A DNA stretch of 64,000 bases from Alphaproteobacteria bacterium (GTDB lineage Bacteria; Pseudomonadota; Alphaproteobacteria; Micavibrionales; Micavibrionaceae): positions 1,116,001 through 1,180,000 of the forward strand of contig JANQRF010000002.1 in NCBI GenBank assembly GCA_028289285.1, in the 5' to 3' direction. The position numbers and the translations under genes are program-made. This document shows positions 39,825-49,602 of the stretch, piece after piece (within the stretch, counting starts at the first letter, position 1; the number at the start of each line of letters is the position of its first letter). The notes below the pieces were generated by a model that saw nothing but the letters and a program-made list of their open reading frames with translations, had not been told where the DNA came from and did no database searches.

Positions 39825-40982
39825 TTACTCTACGCCACGACCCTGCGTGAGATCAAAGGGTTTATAGGCATCCTTATCCCAGCCGCTGGCCAGCGCGGTG
39901 ACCAGATTGCCGAGCTTGCGGGCGGCGTCGGGTGCGCCGCAACTGCGGGCGGCCTCAGCAGCTTTAAAAAGCGTTTCAGGATGCTGCAGGAAGTTTTCGA
40001 TGCGCGCGAGCAGCGCAGCTTTTGTAAAGCCTTCCTGAGTCATGACCCAGGCGCCGCCTGCATCGGCGACCATATCGGCATTGCGCTTTTGTTGCTGGTC
40101 TGCATGATGCGGATAGGGTACAAAAATGGCAGGCCGGCCTGCTGTGGTCACTTCACCGACTGTACTGGCCCCGGCGCGGCAGATAATGAGATGCGCATGC
40201 GCAAGTTCTTCGGCAATATTATTGAAGAAAGTTTCAAGTCGTGCCTGGATCCCGGCCTCTTTATACGCGCTGCGTACACGGTCGAGATCTTCAGAGCGGC
40301 ATTGCTGGACGATACGCAAACGGTTTTTATAGACCTCGTCCAAAGATGCAAACGCTTCGGGGAGCACATCACTAAAAATGGATGCGCCTTGCGATCCACC
40401 TGTGATAAAAATGCGCAGTTCACCATCATGATCAATGGCAGGGTATGGCTGGTTATACAACGCGGCAATATCGGCGCGCACCGGATTACCCGTTAGCACC
40501 GCGCGCACGGCATCGCTCTCTTCAAGCCCGGTCGTGCCGGACATACCCAGCGCGATGCGGTCTGCTTTGGGGGCCAGCATCTCATTGGCTTTGCCGATCA
40601 CAGCATTTTGTTCGTGGATGATGGTCGGGATTTTTTTGTGCTGGGCTGCATAAACCGCCGGGAAAGACGGGTAGCCTCCAAAGCCGACAACGACGCTTGG
40701 CTTTAATTTTGAGATGAGACCGCGCGCCTGTAAATATCCGGCACCGAGAGAAAGAACGCTTTTAAGTTTGGACAAAAGCCCGCCGATATCTCCGCCGGAT
40801 TTCACCACAGTTACAGGGATATTATTCTTGAAAGGTGTATATTTTTTCCCGCGCGTATCTGTTGCCAGATGAACTTTATAGCCGCGGGATAATAAATCCT
40901 GCGCAAGCGCATCGGCGGCAAACATATGCCCGCCGGTTCCACCCGCGCTAATTAAGATGGTCTTTTGCTGTGTTTCGCCCAC
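39825..40982 (-). CDS. murG: Lipid II-forming GlcNAc transferase MurG
   Basis: GT28 transferase that adds GlcNAc to lipid I at the inner face of the membrane. It has the N-terminal ISAGGTGGHMFAADALAQ loop, SVVVGFGGYPSFPAVYAA, the GGSQGASIFSDVLPEAF loop and the UDP-GlcNAc site HLIICRAGASTVGEV. Its first 31 bases lie inside ftsW in another frame, which points to translational coupling. Length is 385 residues with a short C-terminal tail. Confidence 0.97.
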   Translation of the reverse strand: MGETQQKTILISAGGTGGHMFAADALAQDLLSRGYKVHLATDTRGKKYTPFKNNIPVTVVKSGGDIGGLLSKLKSVLSLGAGYLQARGLISKLKPSVVVGFGGYPSFPAVYAAQHKKIPTIIHEQNAVIGKANEMLAPKADRIALGMSGTTGLEESDAVRAVLTGNPVRADIAALYNQPYPAIDHDGELRIFITGGSQGASIFSDVLPEAFASLDEVYKNRLRIVQQCRSEDLDRVRSAYKEAGIQARLETFFNNIAEELAHAHLIICRAGASTVGEVTTAGRPAIFVPYPHHADQQQKRNADMVADAGGAWVMTQEGFTKAALLARIENFLQHPETLFKAAEAARSCGAPDAARKLGNLVTALASGWDKDAYKPFDLTQGRGVE

Positions 40983-42130
40983 ATGCGCTCCTTCATGGAC
41001 AGGCCGCTGCGCGCGATACCAGAGCGCGACTGCCGCCGTGTTAACGCAAGTACCATACCCATCGCCATGCTCATGGACAAGAGGGAGGACCCGCCATAGC
41101 TAATAAAGGGCAGGGTCATGCCCTTGGTCGGCAGAAGGCTCATGGCAGAACCCATATGCACCAGCGCCTGCAGGCCAAACATACAGAGTAGCGCGCCCGT
41201 GGCCAGAACGATGAAGAGATTATCGGACTCCATGATACGGTTAAACCCACGCAAAATGACCGCGGCAAAGAGCATGATCAGGATCACGATCGCGACAAAG
41301 CCCATTTCTTCAGCAGCAACAGAAAAAATGAAATCGGCATGGGCATCAGGGATAGACAGTTTGACCGTGCCCTGCCCAGGTCCTGTCCCGGCCAATCCAC
41401 CTGCTTGAAAGGCTTCGAGGGAGCGGTCGACCTGGTAGGTGTCACTCGTGCCGGGATTAAGAAAACGATCAACCCGGCTTTGGACGTGCGGCAGGAAGCT
41501 ATAGGCCAGAAAAGCAGCCCCAACCGCAACAACACCGAGTAGTGCAACCCAGCGCAATGGCAACCCCGCTAAAAAGATCATTGTTAGAAAACAACTCGTC
41601 ACGACAAAGCTCATCCCCATATCAGGCTGGAGAATAAGAAGAAGGAGTGTCAGCGCAAACAGGCCAAGGGCGATTTTTATGCCCGGGAAAGAGGGGGTTT
41701 CTTTTTGCCGCGCCATCATCCAGGCGGCCAGAACAAGAAAAGACGGTTTGACAAACTCACTGGGCTGAAGCGAAAAACCGGGCAGATGCAGCCAGCGCTG
41801 CGCGCCTTTAATCTCCATACCGATGAAAAGAACAAGGATCATGGCGGCGATGCTGCCGCAGAAAATGAGAAAGGAGGCCCGGCGAAGCGTTTGTAGATCC
41901 ATGATAGAGAAACCGAAAAACGCAATCAGTGCAGGCACAAGGACTATCAGGTGCCGGATGATAAAGTGAAATTCATTGAGACCGATACGCTCTGCGACAG
42001 GCGGGCTGGCGGCTGCGACCAGCAACACACCGCTTGCCATGAGTGCCAAGAACATGACAAGCAAACCGCGATCGACTGTCCACCACCACTGGCCGAGAAG
42101 GGATTTATCTGTGCGGGAAAAGAGACTCAT
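40952..42130 (-). CDS. ftsW: Septal SEDS peptidoglycan glycosyltransferase FtsW
   Basis: Polymerises septal peptidoglycan with FtsI. About ten membrane helices and the SEDS blocks AQRWLHLPGFSLQPSEFVKP, LLILQPDMGMSFV, DAHADFIFSVAAEEMGF and LPFISYGGSSLLSM. It is paralogous to RodA in the same window. It overlaps murD by 4 bases and murG by 31 bases. Confidence 0.97.
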   Translation of the reverse strand: MSLFSRTDKSLLGQWWWTVDRGLLVMFLALMASGVLLVAAASPPVAERIGLNEFHFIIRHLIVLVPALIAFFGFSIMDLQTLRRASFLIFCGSIAAMILVLFIGMEIKGAQRWLHLPGFSLQPSEFVKPSFLVLAAWMMARQKETPSFPGIKIALGLFALTLLLLILQPDMGMSFVVTSCFLTMIFLAGLPLRWVALLGVVAVGAAFLAYSFLPHVQSRVDRFLNPGTSDTYQVDRSLEAFQAGGLAGTGPGQGTVKLSIPDAHADFIFSVAAEEMGFVAIVILIMLFAAVILRGFNRIMESDNLFIVLATGALLCMFGLQALVHMGSAMSLLPTKGMTLPFISYGGSSLLSMSMAMGMVLALTRRQSRSGIARSGLSMKERMWAKHSKRPS

Positions 42131-43458
42131 GCCGCCACCCCGTGCTCAATGAAAGAATGGACCAGCGCATCATACTGATCGCTGCGGTCATATTCATTGC
42201 GAAACAATCCAAAAGATGCAAAAGCTGGTGAGAGCAAAACAACATCCCCGCTTTTAGCATTTTGCAAAACGGTTTGAAACGCGCCCTGCATGCTTTGCGC
42301 AATTTTGGCATCCGGCAAAAACTCCATGAGTTTTTCCGTCCCGCTGCCAGCGAGGAGAACGTAAGACGTCGTTTTATCCTGAATGGCTTTGGCAAGCTCT
42401 TCCAGCTCCAGCCCTTTGTCAGAACCGCCTGCAATCAGGTGAACAGTCTGACCCTCAAAACTCTCCAGCGCCGCAAGCGTGGCAGCCGGAACGGTGGCGT
42501 TTGAATCGTTATAAAAGCGAATGCCGTCTTTTTCACCAACTTCAAACAGGCGGCCGACAAGACTTTTATACGATTCAAAAACAGGTTTTATCTCTTCATC
42601 GCTTAAGCCCAGCTCTTTTAAAGCCCCATACGCATAGCCTGCATTCTGGCGGTTATGATCACCCAAAATAAAAAGTTCCCAATCGTCAGGAATTGCCGGT
42701 TCAATGATAACGCGCGCCGCCGGCGTGTCTTTTTTGATTTGTTCAAAAATTTCCTCGCCGCAAATCAGAATATTGTCTTTTGTCTGATGATGGAAAATAC
42801 CTGCCTTATCCTGATAATACCGGTCCATATCGTCTTTATAATAATCCATATGATCGCGCATAAGGTTGGTAAAGACCGCAATCTCCGGGCTGATCTTGAG
42901 CGTTTCAAACCCCTGCAACTGCCAGGAATCCAGCTCCAGGACGATATCATCTCCTTCTTCTATCTCCGGTAAAAGGGCAAGCGTTGACGTTCCGCGGACA
43001 TTCCCGCCCAAATACACTTTACGGTTATTTTTCCTGAGGCTCTCATAGATCATCTGCGTCACGGTGGATTTGCCGCGCGTGCCCGTCACACCAATCAGCC
43101 GTGCGCCTGCTTCCCGGGCGAATTTGGCAAACAGCGCCGTGCTCATATAAACAGGTACACCTGCCTTTTTGGCTGCTTCCATATAAGGGGAGTCCAACGG
43201 CACGCCTGCCGCCTTAATCACCATATCGGCAGAGGTGAAATCCTGTTCACGATGCTCACCCAGAACATAGGTAATGTCCGGGTAGTCTTTGAGTTGTTCA
43301 AGCGAAGACGTTAAAGCTTCTTCGGATTTCATATCCGTGACAGTCAGATGCGCGCCCTGTTCTGCCAGAAACTGTGCATCCCCGACCCCGCGCCCAAGAA
43401 GGCCCAGCCCCATCAGGGTGATTTTTTTATCTTTAAAGAAATCTGAATAATGACTCAT
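42127..43458 (-). CDS. murD: UDP-N-acetylmuramoylalanine--D-glutamate ligase
   Basis: Adds D-Glu to UDP-MurNAc-L-Ala. It shows an N-terminal MGLGLLGRGVGDAQFL nucleotide-fold motif, P-loop IGVTGTRGKSTVTQM, the DHMDYYKDDMDRY segment and the C-terminal HLIAGGSDKGLELEEL. Length of 443 is standard. It begins 1 base after mraY and overlaps ftsW by 4 bases. Confidence 0.97.
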   Translation of the reverse strand: MSHYSDFFKDKKITLMGLGLLGRGVGDAQFLAEQGAHLTVTDMKSEEALTSSLEQLKDYPDITYVLGEHREQDFTSADMVIKAAGVPLDSPYMEAAKKAGVPVYMSTALFAKFAREAGARLIGVTGTRGKSTVTQMIYESLRKNNRKVYLGGNVRGTSTLALLPEIEEGDDIVLELDSWQLQGFETLKISPEIAVFTNLMRDHMDYYKDDMDRYYQDKAGIFHHQTKDNILICGEEIFEQIKKDTPAARVIIEPAIPDDWELFILGDHNRQNAGYAYGALKELGLSDEEIKPVFESYKSLVGRLFEVGEKDGIRFYNDSNATVPAATLAALESFEGQTVHLIAGGSDKGLELEELAKAIQDKTTSYVLLAGSGTEKLMEFLPDAKIAQSMQGAFQTVLQNAKSGDVVLLSPAFASFGLFRNEYDRSDQYDALVHSFIEHGVAA

Positions 43459-43459
43459 C

Positions 43460-44545
43460 TTACCTGAGCTTTAAGGTTGACAGCCCCACCAATGCCAAAA
43501 TGACCGCAATAATCCAGAACCGGATCACAATTGTTGGCTCTGACCATCCTTTTTGTTCAAAATGATGATGGATCGGCGCCATCTTAAATACCCGCTTCCC
43601 GGTGAGTTTATAGGAAATCACCTGGATAATCACGGACAGTGTTTCAAACACAAACAGCCCGCCGATAATCACCAGCACAAGCTCATGCTTGACGATCACG
43701 GCAATAGAGCCAAGCCCCGCGCCCATGGACAGGGAGCCCGTATCTCCCATAAAGACCATGGCCGGCGGGGCGTTGAACCAGAGAAAGCCCATGCCTGCCC
43801 CGATCAGCGCGCCGCAGATAATGGCAAGCTCACCTGTCCCAGGGACAAAATGGATACCCAGATACTCTGAAAACACCGCATTCCCGGCGAGATAACTGAT
43901 AAAGCCGAAACAGGCCGCGGCTATCATCACAGGCACAATAGCCAGCCCATCAAGGCCATCTGTGAGATTGACGGCATTCGATGCGCCAACAATCACCAGC
44001 ATGGCAAAAGGAATGAAAAACAGGCCAAGCGGCAACAGGTAATCTTTTAGAAATGGAATAGCGAGACCTGTATCAAACCCGTCCGTGGTGAAATGCAGGT
44101 AAGCTAAAATCGCAACTGCTGCGATAAGAAATTCAAGCAGAAGGCGGATTTTCCCGGACACGCCTTTATGGGACCGGCTTGTGAGTTTTGCAAAATCATC
44201 TGCCAGACCAACCAATCCAAAGCCTGTAATGACAAAAGAGACGATCCAGACATAAGGGTTGGTCAGATCCGCCCAAAGCAAAATGGATAAGCCTGATGAA
44301 ATCAAGATCATCAGCCCGCCCATGGTCGGCGTTCCGGCTTTTTTAAAATGGGTTTCAGGCCCGTCATCGCGGATTGGTTGCCCGCCCGCCTGCATGGATT
44401 TGAGCCAGCGAATAAAAGAAGGACCGATAATAAAACTGATAAACAGCGCCGTCATCACCGCTCCGCCTGTGCGAAAAGTCAGGTAGTTAAACAGGTTAAA
44501 GACACCATAGGTTTCGGCAAGCGGGGCCAGAAAATGATAGAGCAT
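43460..44545 (-). CDS. mraY: Phospho-N-acetylmuramoyl-pentapeptide transferase
   Basis: Integral membrane enzyme making lipid I from undecaprenyl phosphate. Ten membrane helices are evident. Catalytic and substrate motifs: [49 protein letters not shown] and the histidine loop [13 protein letters not shown]. Length of 361 is standard. Confidence 0.98.
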   Translation of the reverse strand: MLYHFLAPLAETYGVFNLFNYLTFRTGGAVMTALFISFIIGPSFIRWLKSMQAGGQPIRDDGPETHFKKAGTPTMGGLMILISSGLSILLWADLTNPYVWIVSFVITGFGLVGLADDFAKLTSRSHKGVSGKIRLLLEFLIAAVAILAYLHFTTDGFDTGLAIPFLKDYLLPLGLFFIPFAMLVIVGASNAVNLTDGLDGLAIVPVMIAAACFGFISYLAGNAVFSEYLGIHFVPGTGELAIICGALIGAGMGFLWFNAPPAMVFMGDTGSLSMGAGLGSIAVIVKHELVLVIIGGLFVFETLSVIIQVISYKLTGKRVFKMAPIHHHFEQKGWSEPTIVIRFWIIAVILALVGLSTLKLR

Positions 44546-44548
44546 ACG

Positions 44549-45988
44549 TTACGATTCCTTCTGGTGTTTGGACTTAAAGCGGTCCGGAAACGCCCGAAGC
44601 GCTTCAACGACAGCGCCCATACGGCTGCCCAGAGAGCCTTTCACCATCACCACATCACCGGGCACAAGCACATCCGGTACAATGTGGGATAGCTCGTTAC
44701 TTGTTTTTCCATGCGCGCCGCGTTGATTGGCCGGGAGCGCGTCATGTAAATTCTTCATCATCTTACCGCATGTATAGACGAGATCAATGTTCGAGGCTTT
44801 AAGCGGCAGGGCTAGATCGGCATGGAGTTGTTGGCTCTGCTCACCAAGCTCCAACATATCGCCAAGCACTGCGATCCGCCGCCCGCCCCGCCCGGGATCA
44901 ATCAGGGCCAGAACACGAAACGCTGCATTCATTGCCTCAGGGGATGATGCGTTATAACCTTCATTAATCAACGTTACAGGATTTTGCGGATCACCATAAT
45001 CTAAAGTTTCTCTGCTACCACGTCCTTCGACAGGTTGCTGATGCGCTAATGCACGTATTGCTTTTTGAATATCACCGCCTGAAAGCTTCACCGCCAATAG
45101 GACAGCAAGCGTATTTTGGGCAATATGTTTACCCGCAATCTGAAGCGTGAATTCGATAGGCTCGCCTAGAATTTCGGCCTTGGTGCGTGTGCCGTTGGCC
45201 GCCTCAAGGCAAGAGAGCATACGCGCGTGCGCATCGTCATGTTCGCCAAAAGAATAAATATCTGCGCCTTTGGCTTTTGCTTTCTCGGTTAGATGATCGA
45301 ACCAGTCATTATCACGGTTCAGGATTGCCGCGCCACCTTCTTCCAGACCGTCAAAAATTTCAGCTTTAGCGTCAGCGATACCTTTCTGACCATTTTCAAA
45401 ATTTTCTATGTGACTGAAAGCAATCGTTGTAATGATTGCGATGTGCGGACGCACCTGTTCAGACAAAGGCGTAATTTCATGTGCGTGATTCATGCCCATT
45501 TCAAACACGCCGTAATCGGTCCCTGCATGCATATTGGCCAAAGACAGCGGCACGCCCCATTTATTGTTATAGCTTTTGACACTGGCATGGGTCTGGCCCT
45601 GACCACCAAGCGCGGCTGCCAGTAATTCTTTTGTGCCCGTCTTGCCGACCGAGCCTGTAATGCCGATAATTTTTGCACCCACGCGCGCCCGGGCCGCGCG
45701 GCCAAGATCTTCCAGTGCTTTAAAAGTATCTTCGACAATCAGGATCTTGTCTTCAGGCACACCTTCGACAGGTTTTTCAACCATAGCCGCGGCTGCCCCG
45801 TTTTCAATGGCGGATGCCACATAGTCATGTGCATCATTTTGTTCCCCGACCAGCGCGACGAATAAATCGCCTGCGCGAACCGTCCGGCTGTCGATGGACA
45901 CGCCCGTCGCCGCCCAGTCACCCATAACTTTCCCGCCTGTGGCCTGTGCAGCGTCGCTTGCCGTCCAGATTGTATTTGATTGTTCCAT
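44549..45988 (-). CDS. murF: UDP-N-acetylmuramoyl-tripeptide--D-alanyl-D-alanine ligase
   Basis: Adds the D-Ala-D-Ala dipeptide made by Ddl. It has the P-loop IIGITGSVGKTGTKELLAAA, the MGMNHAHEI and NEGYNASSPEAMNAAF motifs, and a C-terminal domain with GDVVMVKGSLGSRMG. The start overlaps the murE stop (TAATG). Length is 479 residues. Confidence 0.97.
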   Translation of the reverse strand: MEQSNTIWTASDAAQATGGKVMGDWAATGVSIDSRTVRAGDLFVALVGEQNDAHDYVASAIENGAAAAMVEKPVEGVPEDKILIVEDTFKALEDLGRAARARVGAKIIGITGSVGKTGTKELLAAALGGQGQTHASVKSYNNKWGVPLSLANMHAGTDYGVFEMGMNHAHEITPLSEQVRPHIAIITTIAFSHIENFENGQKGIADAKAEIFDGLEEGGAAILNRDNDWFDHLTEKAKAKGADIYSFGEHDDAHARMLSCLEAANGTRTKAEILGEPIEFTLQIAGKHIAQNTLAVLLAVKLSGGDIQKAIRALAHQQPVEGRGSRETLDYGDPQNPVTLINEGYNASSPEAMNAAFRVLALIDPGRGGRRIAVLGDMLELGEQSQQLHADLALPLKASNIDLVYTCGKMMKNLHDALPANQRGAHGKTSNELSHIVPDVLVPGDVVMVKGSLGSRMGAVVEALRAFPDRFKSKHQKES

Positions 45989-47433
45989 TACCCGTTCATG
46001 CCCCCTATTGCGTTTTGAACCTCTTCCACATCATCAAAGGGCAAGACATCGCCGCCGACGATTTGCCCCTGCTCATGTCCTTTGCCGGCGACAACCAGAA
46101 TGTCGCCGTCCTGTAAATCTTTGACCGCCCAGGCGATTGCCTCGGCGCGGTCGCCGATTTCAAGCGCGCCGGGCGCACCTTCTAAAATGTTCTGCCGAAT
46201 AATTTCCGGATTTTCGCTGCGTGGATTATCGTCCGTGACAATCACCTGATCGGCGAGGCGCGTTGCGATTTCGCCCATCATCGGGCGCTTGCCCGGGTCA
46301 CGGTCCCCGCCGCAGCCAAACAGACAGACAAGACGGCCTTTGGTATGGGTGCGCAGGGTTTTGAGCACATCTTCCAGCGCGCCGGGCTTATGCGCATAAT
46401 CGACATAAACGGCCGCGCCTTTGGGATGCCCGCGCACAAGTTCAAGCCGTCCCGGAACCCCGCGTAATTCACCTAAACATGGAATAAGATCTGGAACCTT
46501 GCCGCCTTCGGCAAGCGCGAACCCAAGCGCGCACATAACATTCATCACCTGAAACGCACCAACCAGCGGCAGCGTGACATTATATTTTTCCCCATGAACG
46601 GAAAGCGTGACTTCCTGCCCGGACGGCTCGGCCCGGCTTTTATGCAGGGTGATGTCCTGCCCTTTTTTACCGTAGGTCAAAATCGCGCAGCCTTTTTCCT
46701 CACAGATTTTGATAAGTTTGTCCCCGTACGGATCATCGGCATTGATGACAGCTTTGCCGTCTTTGGGCAGAAGCTCAGTGAACAGGCGCGCCTTGGCTTC
46801 GAAATATTCATCCATGTCTTTGTGATAATCGAGATGATCGCGGGAGAGATTGGTAAAGCCTGCGCTACTGACTTTCAGCCCATCAATGCGATATTGATCC
46901 AGCCCATGAGAAGAGGCCTCAATCGCCAGATGAGTAATGCCTGCCGCGGTTAAATCGGCGATTTCGGCAAAGAGCGTTTGCGGATCGGGCGTGGTCAGCG
47001 CGCCCTTATTCATGATGCCCGGACCGCGCACACCGAGCGTGCCCATGGATGCGCAGGATTTAATCCCGCTGAGATGCCAAAGCTGCTGGGTGAAGGAAAC
47101 AACAGAAGTTTTGCCGCTGGTTCCCGTGACGGCACAAATATGACGCGGCTGGAGTTTGTAAAAGCGTGCACAGGCCAGCGCAAAATCAAGCCGCGGATTT
47201 TCACTTTCATAAACGGCTATATTTTCCAAATCATATGAAGTTAGATCTATCTCTTTTGGAACGATCAGAGCTTTTGCACCATGCATAATTGCATCGCCGA
47301 TATAATCCGTGCCCTTGGTTTTATTCCCCGGTAGTGCGGCAAACAGATAGTTTTTCTGCACGCGGCGGCTATCCGCGCTTACGCCGGAGATGTCGATATC
47401 TACATCCGTGTCGATCAGATTAGTAAGACGCAA
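45988..47433 (-). CDS. murE: UDP-N-acetylmuramoyl-tripeptide synthetase, meso-DAP type
   Basis: Adds the third amino acid to the peptidoglycan stem. P-loop AVTGTSGKTSVVSFTQ, central NLSRDHLDYHKDMDEYF, and the specificity motif TDDNPRSENPE (DNPR), which selects meso-diaminopimelate over lysine. The gene starts 14 bases inside the end of ftsI. Length is 481 residues. Confidence 0.98.
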   Translation of the reverse strand: MRLTNLIDTDVDIDISGVSADSRRVQKNYLFAALPGNKTKGTDYIGDAIMHGAKALIVPKEIDLTSYDLENIAVYESENPRLDFALACARFYKLQPRHICAVTGTSGKTSVVSFTQQLWHLSGIKSCASMGTLGVRGPGIMNKGALTTPDPQTLFAEIADLTAAGITHLAIEASSHGLDQYRIDGLKVSSAGFTNLSRDHLDYHKDMDEYFEAKARLFTELLPKDGKAVINADDPYGDKLIKICEEKGCAILTYGKKGQDITLHKSRAEPSGQEVTLSVHGEKYNVTLPLVGAFQVMNVMCALGFALAEGGKVPDLIPCLGELRGVPGRLELVRGHPKGAAVYVDYAHKPGALEDVLKTLRTHTKGRLVCLFGCGGDRDPGKRPMMGEIATRLADQVIVTDDNPRSENPEIIRQNILEGAPGALEIGDRAEAIAWAVKDLQDGDILVVAGKGHEQGQIVGGDVLPFDDVEEVQNAIGGMNG

Positions 47434-49162
47434 GGGCGGCCTTCCTTTCTGCTTCGATTTGATCTTTGCTTTTGACCAGCGCTTTGAGCGGCGCAGCGAT
47501 GTTTTTATCTTTGCTTTGCGGCGGAATTTTTAACAGCACCGCCATGTGTTCAATCACCTGCGCGACAGTCGGCGCAGCAACCCATCCGCCGGTCGCAAAG
47601 CCAAATGTTTCCTTCGTGCCTTTAGGTTCATCGACCATGACATAAACCGCGTAGCGCGGCTCACTGGCCGGGAAGACGCCCAGGAACGAGGAGATCAAAC
47701 GGTCGCTGTCATAGCCATCCGGGCCGATTTTTTCTGCCGTGCCTGTTTTACCGCCCACTTCATATCCTTTCACATCGGCCTTAGAACCTGTACCATCCGT
47801 GACCACAAGCCGTAAAAGCTGGCGCATCCTGTGCGCCGTTTGCGGCGAAACGATGCGCAAAGATTCGGCGTTTGAAGCATTTTGAAGGCCGCTATGGGGC
47901 AGGATCATGGTCGGGGTAATATACAGCCCGCCATTGACGATGGAAGAGGCCGCCGCCACAAGCTGCACCGGCGAGACCGCGATACCATGCCCGAAAGAAG
48001 CCGTGAGTGTATTCACCTCACGCCACGGATCGGGGATCAGCGGCTTACCTTTTTCAAGTAACTCAAGATCTGATGGTTTTAAAAGACCCAGATCTTTATA
48101 AAAACTTTTTAATCTCTCTGTACCGACTTTTTGTCCCATCAGAGCAGAACCGATATTGGAGGAATGCATAAAGACTTCCGGCAAAGTCAGGACGCGTTTT
48201 TCAGCATGAAAATCGTTGATCGTGTGCCGCCCAACTTTAATCGGCTCACGTGCATCAAAACGTTGGGACAGAGAATTATTGCTTTCAAGAAGCGCCGCCG
48301 TTGAAAAGATTTTAAAGGTAGATCCAGGCTCATACACGCCCAACGCATAGCGGTTAAACTTTTCTTTTTGTATAGCCTGCCCGGCACGGTGCGGGTCAAA
48401 ATCAGGCAGAGACACAGCGGCCAGAATTTCCCCGTTGGTTACATCCATAACAATCCCGGCCGCGCCTTTGGCTTTGTGCTTTTGAACGGCGCCCGCCATA
48501 GCTTTGCGCAGGCCGTGCTGCAAACGGACATCCACGGTTAGATGTAGCGCGGTTTCTTTAGAAGTCAGGAAGGTATCGAACGCGCCTTCCACTCCCGAGA
48601 GACCTTTCATATCCAGACTTGTATAGCCCAGAAGATGCGATGCCAGATCGCCATGCGGATAAATACGCCGCATTTCGGTTTTAAATTGAAGGCCCGGATG
48701 ACCGCTTAAAAGAATTTGGTGATGATCGTCCGGGGTAATGTTGCGTTTAATCCAGACAAAGCGATTATTGCTCTGCAATTTTTGAAGCAGGTCCCCGTAC
48801 GACATATCTGCAAAAATAGTTTGTAAGTCGTGCGCAACGTCATCCGGTTTTTCGATCAGCTTTGGGTCGGCGTACAGAGAAACGGTCTGAATAGAGCGTG
48901 CCAATAAAATGCCGTTACGGTCGACGATATCGCCACGTCCGGCGTACGGTGTTTTTTGTTCGCTATGTTCTGCGCGTGCAAGCCGTTCTTCCGCGCCCTG
49001 TAATTCGCCCTGAATGATAGAGAGATCAAAAGCACGCAGCGCGAGAATAAGGTAGGCCAGAATGAAAACGGCGCTGATAATCACAAGCCGTCCACGCGCC
49101 ATCTCCAGCGCGCCGGATCGGCTGCCGGTCATATGGAAGGTGCGGCGGGCAATATTCCTCAC
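47420..49162 (-). CDS. ftsI: Septal transpeptidase FtsI (PBP3)
   Basis: Class B PBP for septal crosslinking. It has an N-terminal membrane helix (about 27-46, LVIISAVFILAYLILALRAF), the pedestal with GRGDIVDRNGILLARSI, and the transpeptidase domain with EPGSTFKIF (active Ser/Lys), HSSNIGSALMG (SxN) and GGKTGTAEK. Length 580. It overlaps ftsL by 4 bases and murE by 14 bases. Partner of FtsW. Confidence 0.97.
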   Translation of the reverse strand: MRNIARRTFHMTGSRSGALEMARGRLVIISAVFILAYLILALRAFDLSIIQGELQGAEERLARAEHSEQKTPYAGRGDIVDRNGILLARSIQTVSLYADPKLIEKPDDVAHDLQTIFADMSYGDLLQKLQSNNRFVWIKRNITPDDHHQILLSGHPGLQFKTEMRRIYPHGDLASHLLGYTSLDMKGLSGVEGAFDTFLTSKETALHLTVDVRLQHGLRKAMAGAVQKHKAKGAAGIVMDVTNGEILAAVSLPDFDPHRAGQAIQKEKFNRYALGVYEPGSTFKIFSTAALLESNNSLSQRFDAREPIKVGRHTINDFHAEKRVLTLPEVFMHSSNIGSALMGQKVGTERLKSFYKDLGLLKPSDLELLEKGKPLIPDPWREVNTLTASFGHGIAVSPVQLVAAASSIVNGGLYITPTMILPHSGLQNASNAESLRIVSPQTAHRMRQLLRLVVTDGTGSKADVKGYEVGGKTGTAEKIGPDGYDSDRLISSFLGVFPASEPRYAVYVMVDEPKGTKETFGFATGGWVAAPTVAQVIEHMAVLLKIPPQSKDKNIAAPLKALVKSKDQIEAERKAALASY

Positions 49163-49602
49163 GGCGTACCCCCTTCTTCTGACAGCGTTTCAATCAAGGC
49201 GTTAAAGCGGGCGCGGTCATTTTCTTCCGGCATGGGGGATGGCGCAGGTTTAGACACAGAAGCTGGTTTTGGTTGTGTTTTGAAGTGCGCCGGCTTTATG
49301 CCCGGCAGGACAGGGATTTCAAGACTTGGGATATGATCGGAGCTTTCGAGAACGGCATCGGATTCTGAGGCACCCATATCAAGGCGCTCCCGGGCGAGTT
49401 GTTCAAGACGCTGCGGGCGGGTCAAATAATGCCATTCGACCTCAAGCGTCTGAAGCGTGTTTTGTTCGGAAGCAAGTTTCTTTTGGGCTGCGTGTAAATT
49501 CTGCTCAGCATGCTGGACATTCTGGCTAACCCAGAATAGCAAGGTCGCCAGCGCTGCCGTGCAGACCATATAAAGGATATTTGAAATGCGGAAAAGCTTC
49601 AT
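49159..49602 (-). CDS. ftsL: Cell division protein FtsL
   Basis: A 147-residue bitopic protein. It has one membrane helix near the N-terminus (about 7-25, NILYMVCTAALATLLFWVS) and then a leucine-zipper-like coiled coil (QNVQHAEQNLHAAQKKLASE). The conserved WHYLTRPQRLEQLARERLDMG block of alphaproteobacterial FtsL is followed by a variable Pro-rich tail. Position between rsmH and ftsI and the 4-base overlaps on both sides agree. Confidence 0.92.
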   Translation of the reverse strand: MKLFRISNILYMVCTAALATLLFWVSQNVQHAEQNLHAAQKKLASEQNTLQTLEVEWHYLTRPQRLEQLARERLDMGASESDAVLESSDHIPSLEIPVLPGIKPAHFKTQPKPASVSKPAPSPMPEENDRARFNALIETLSEEGGTP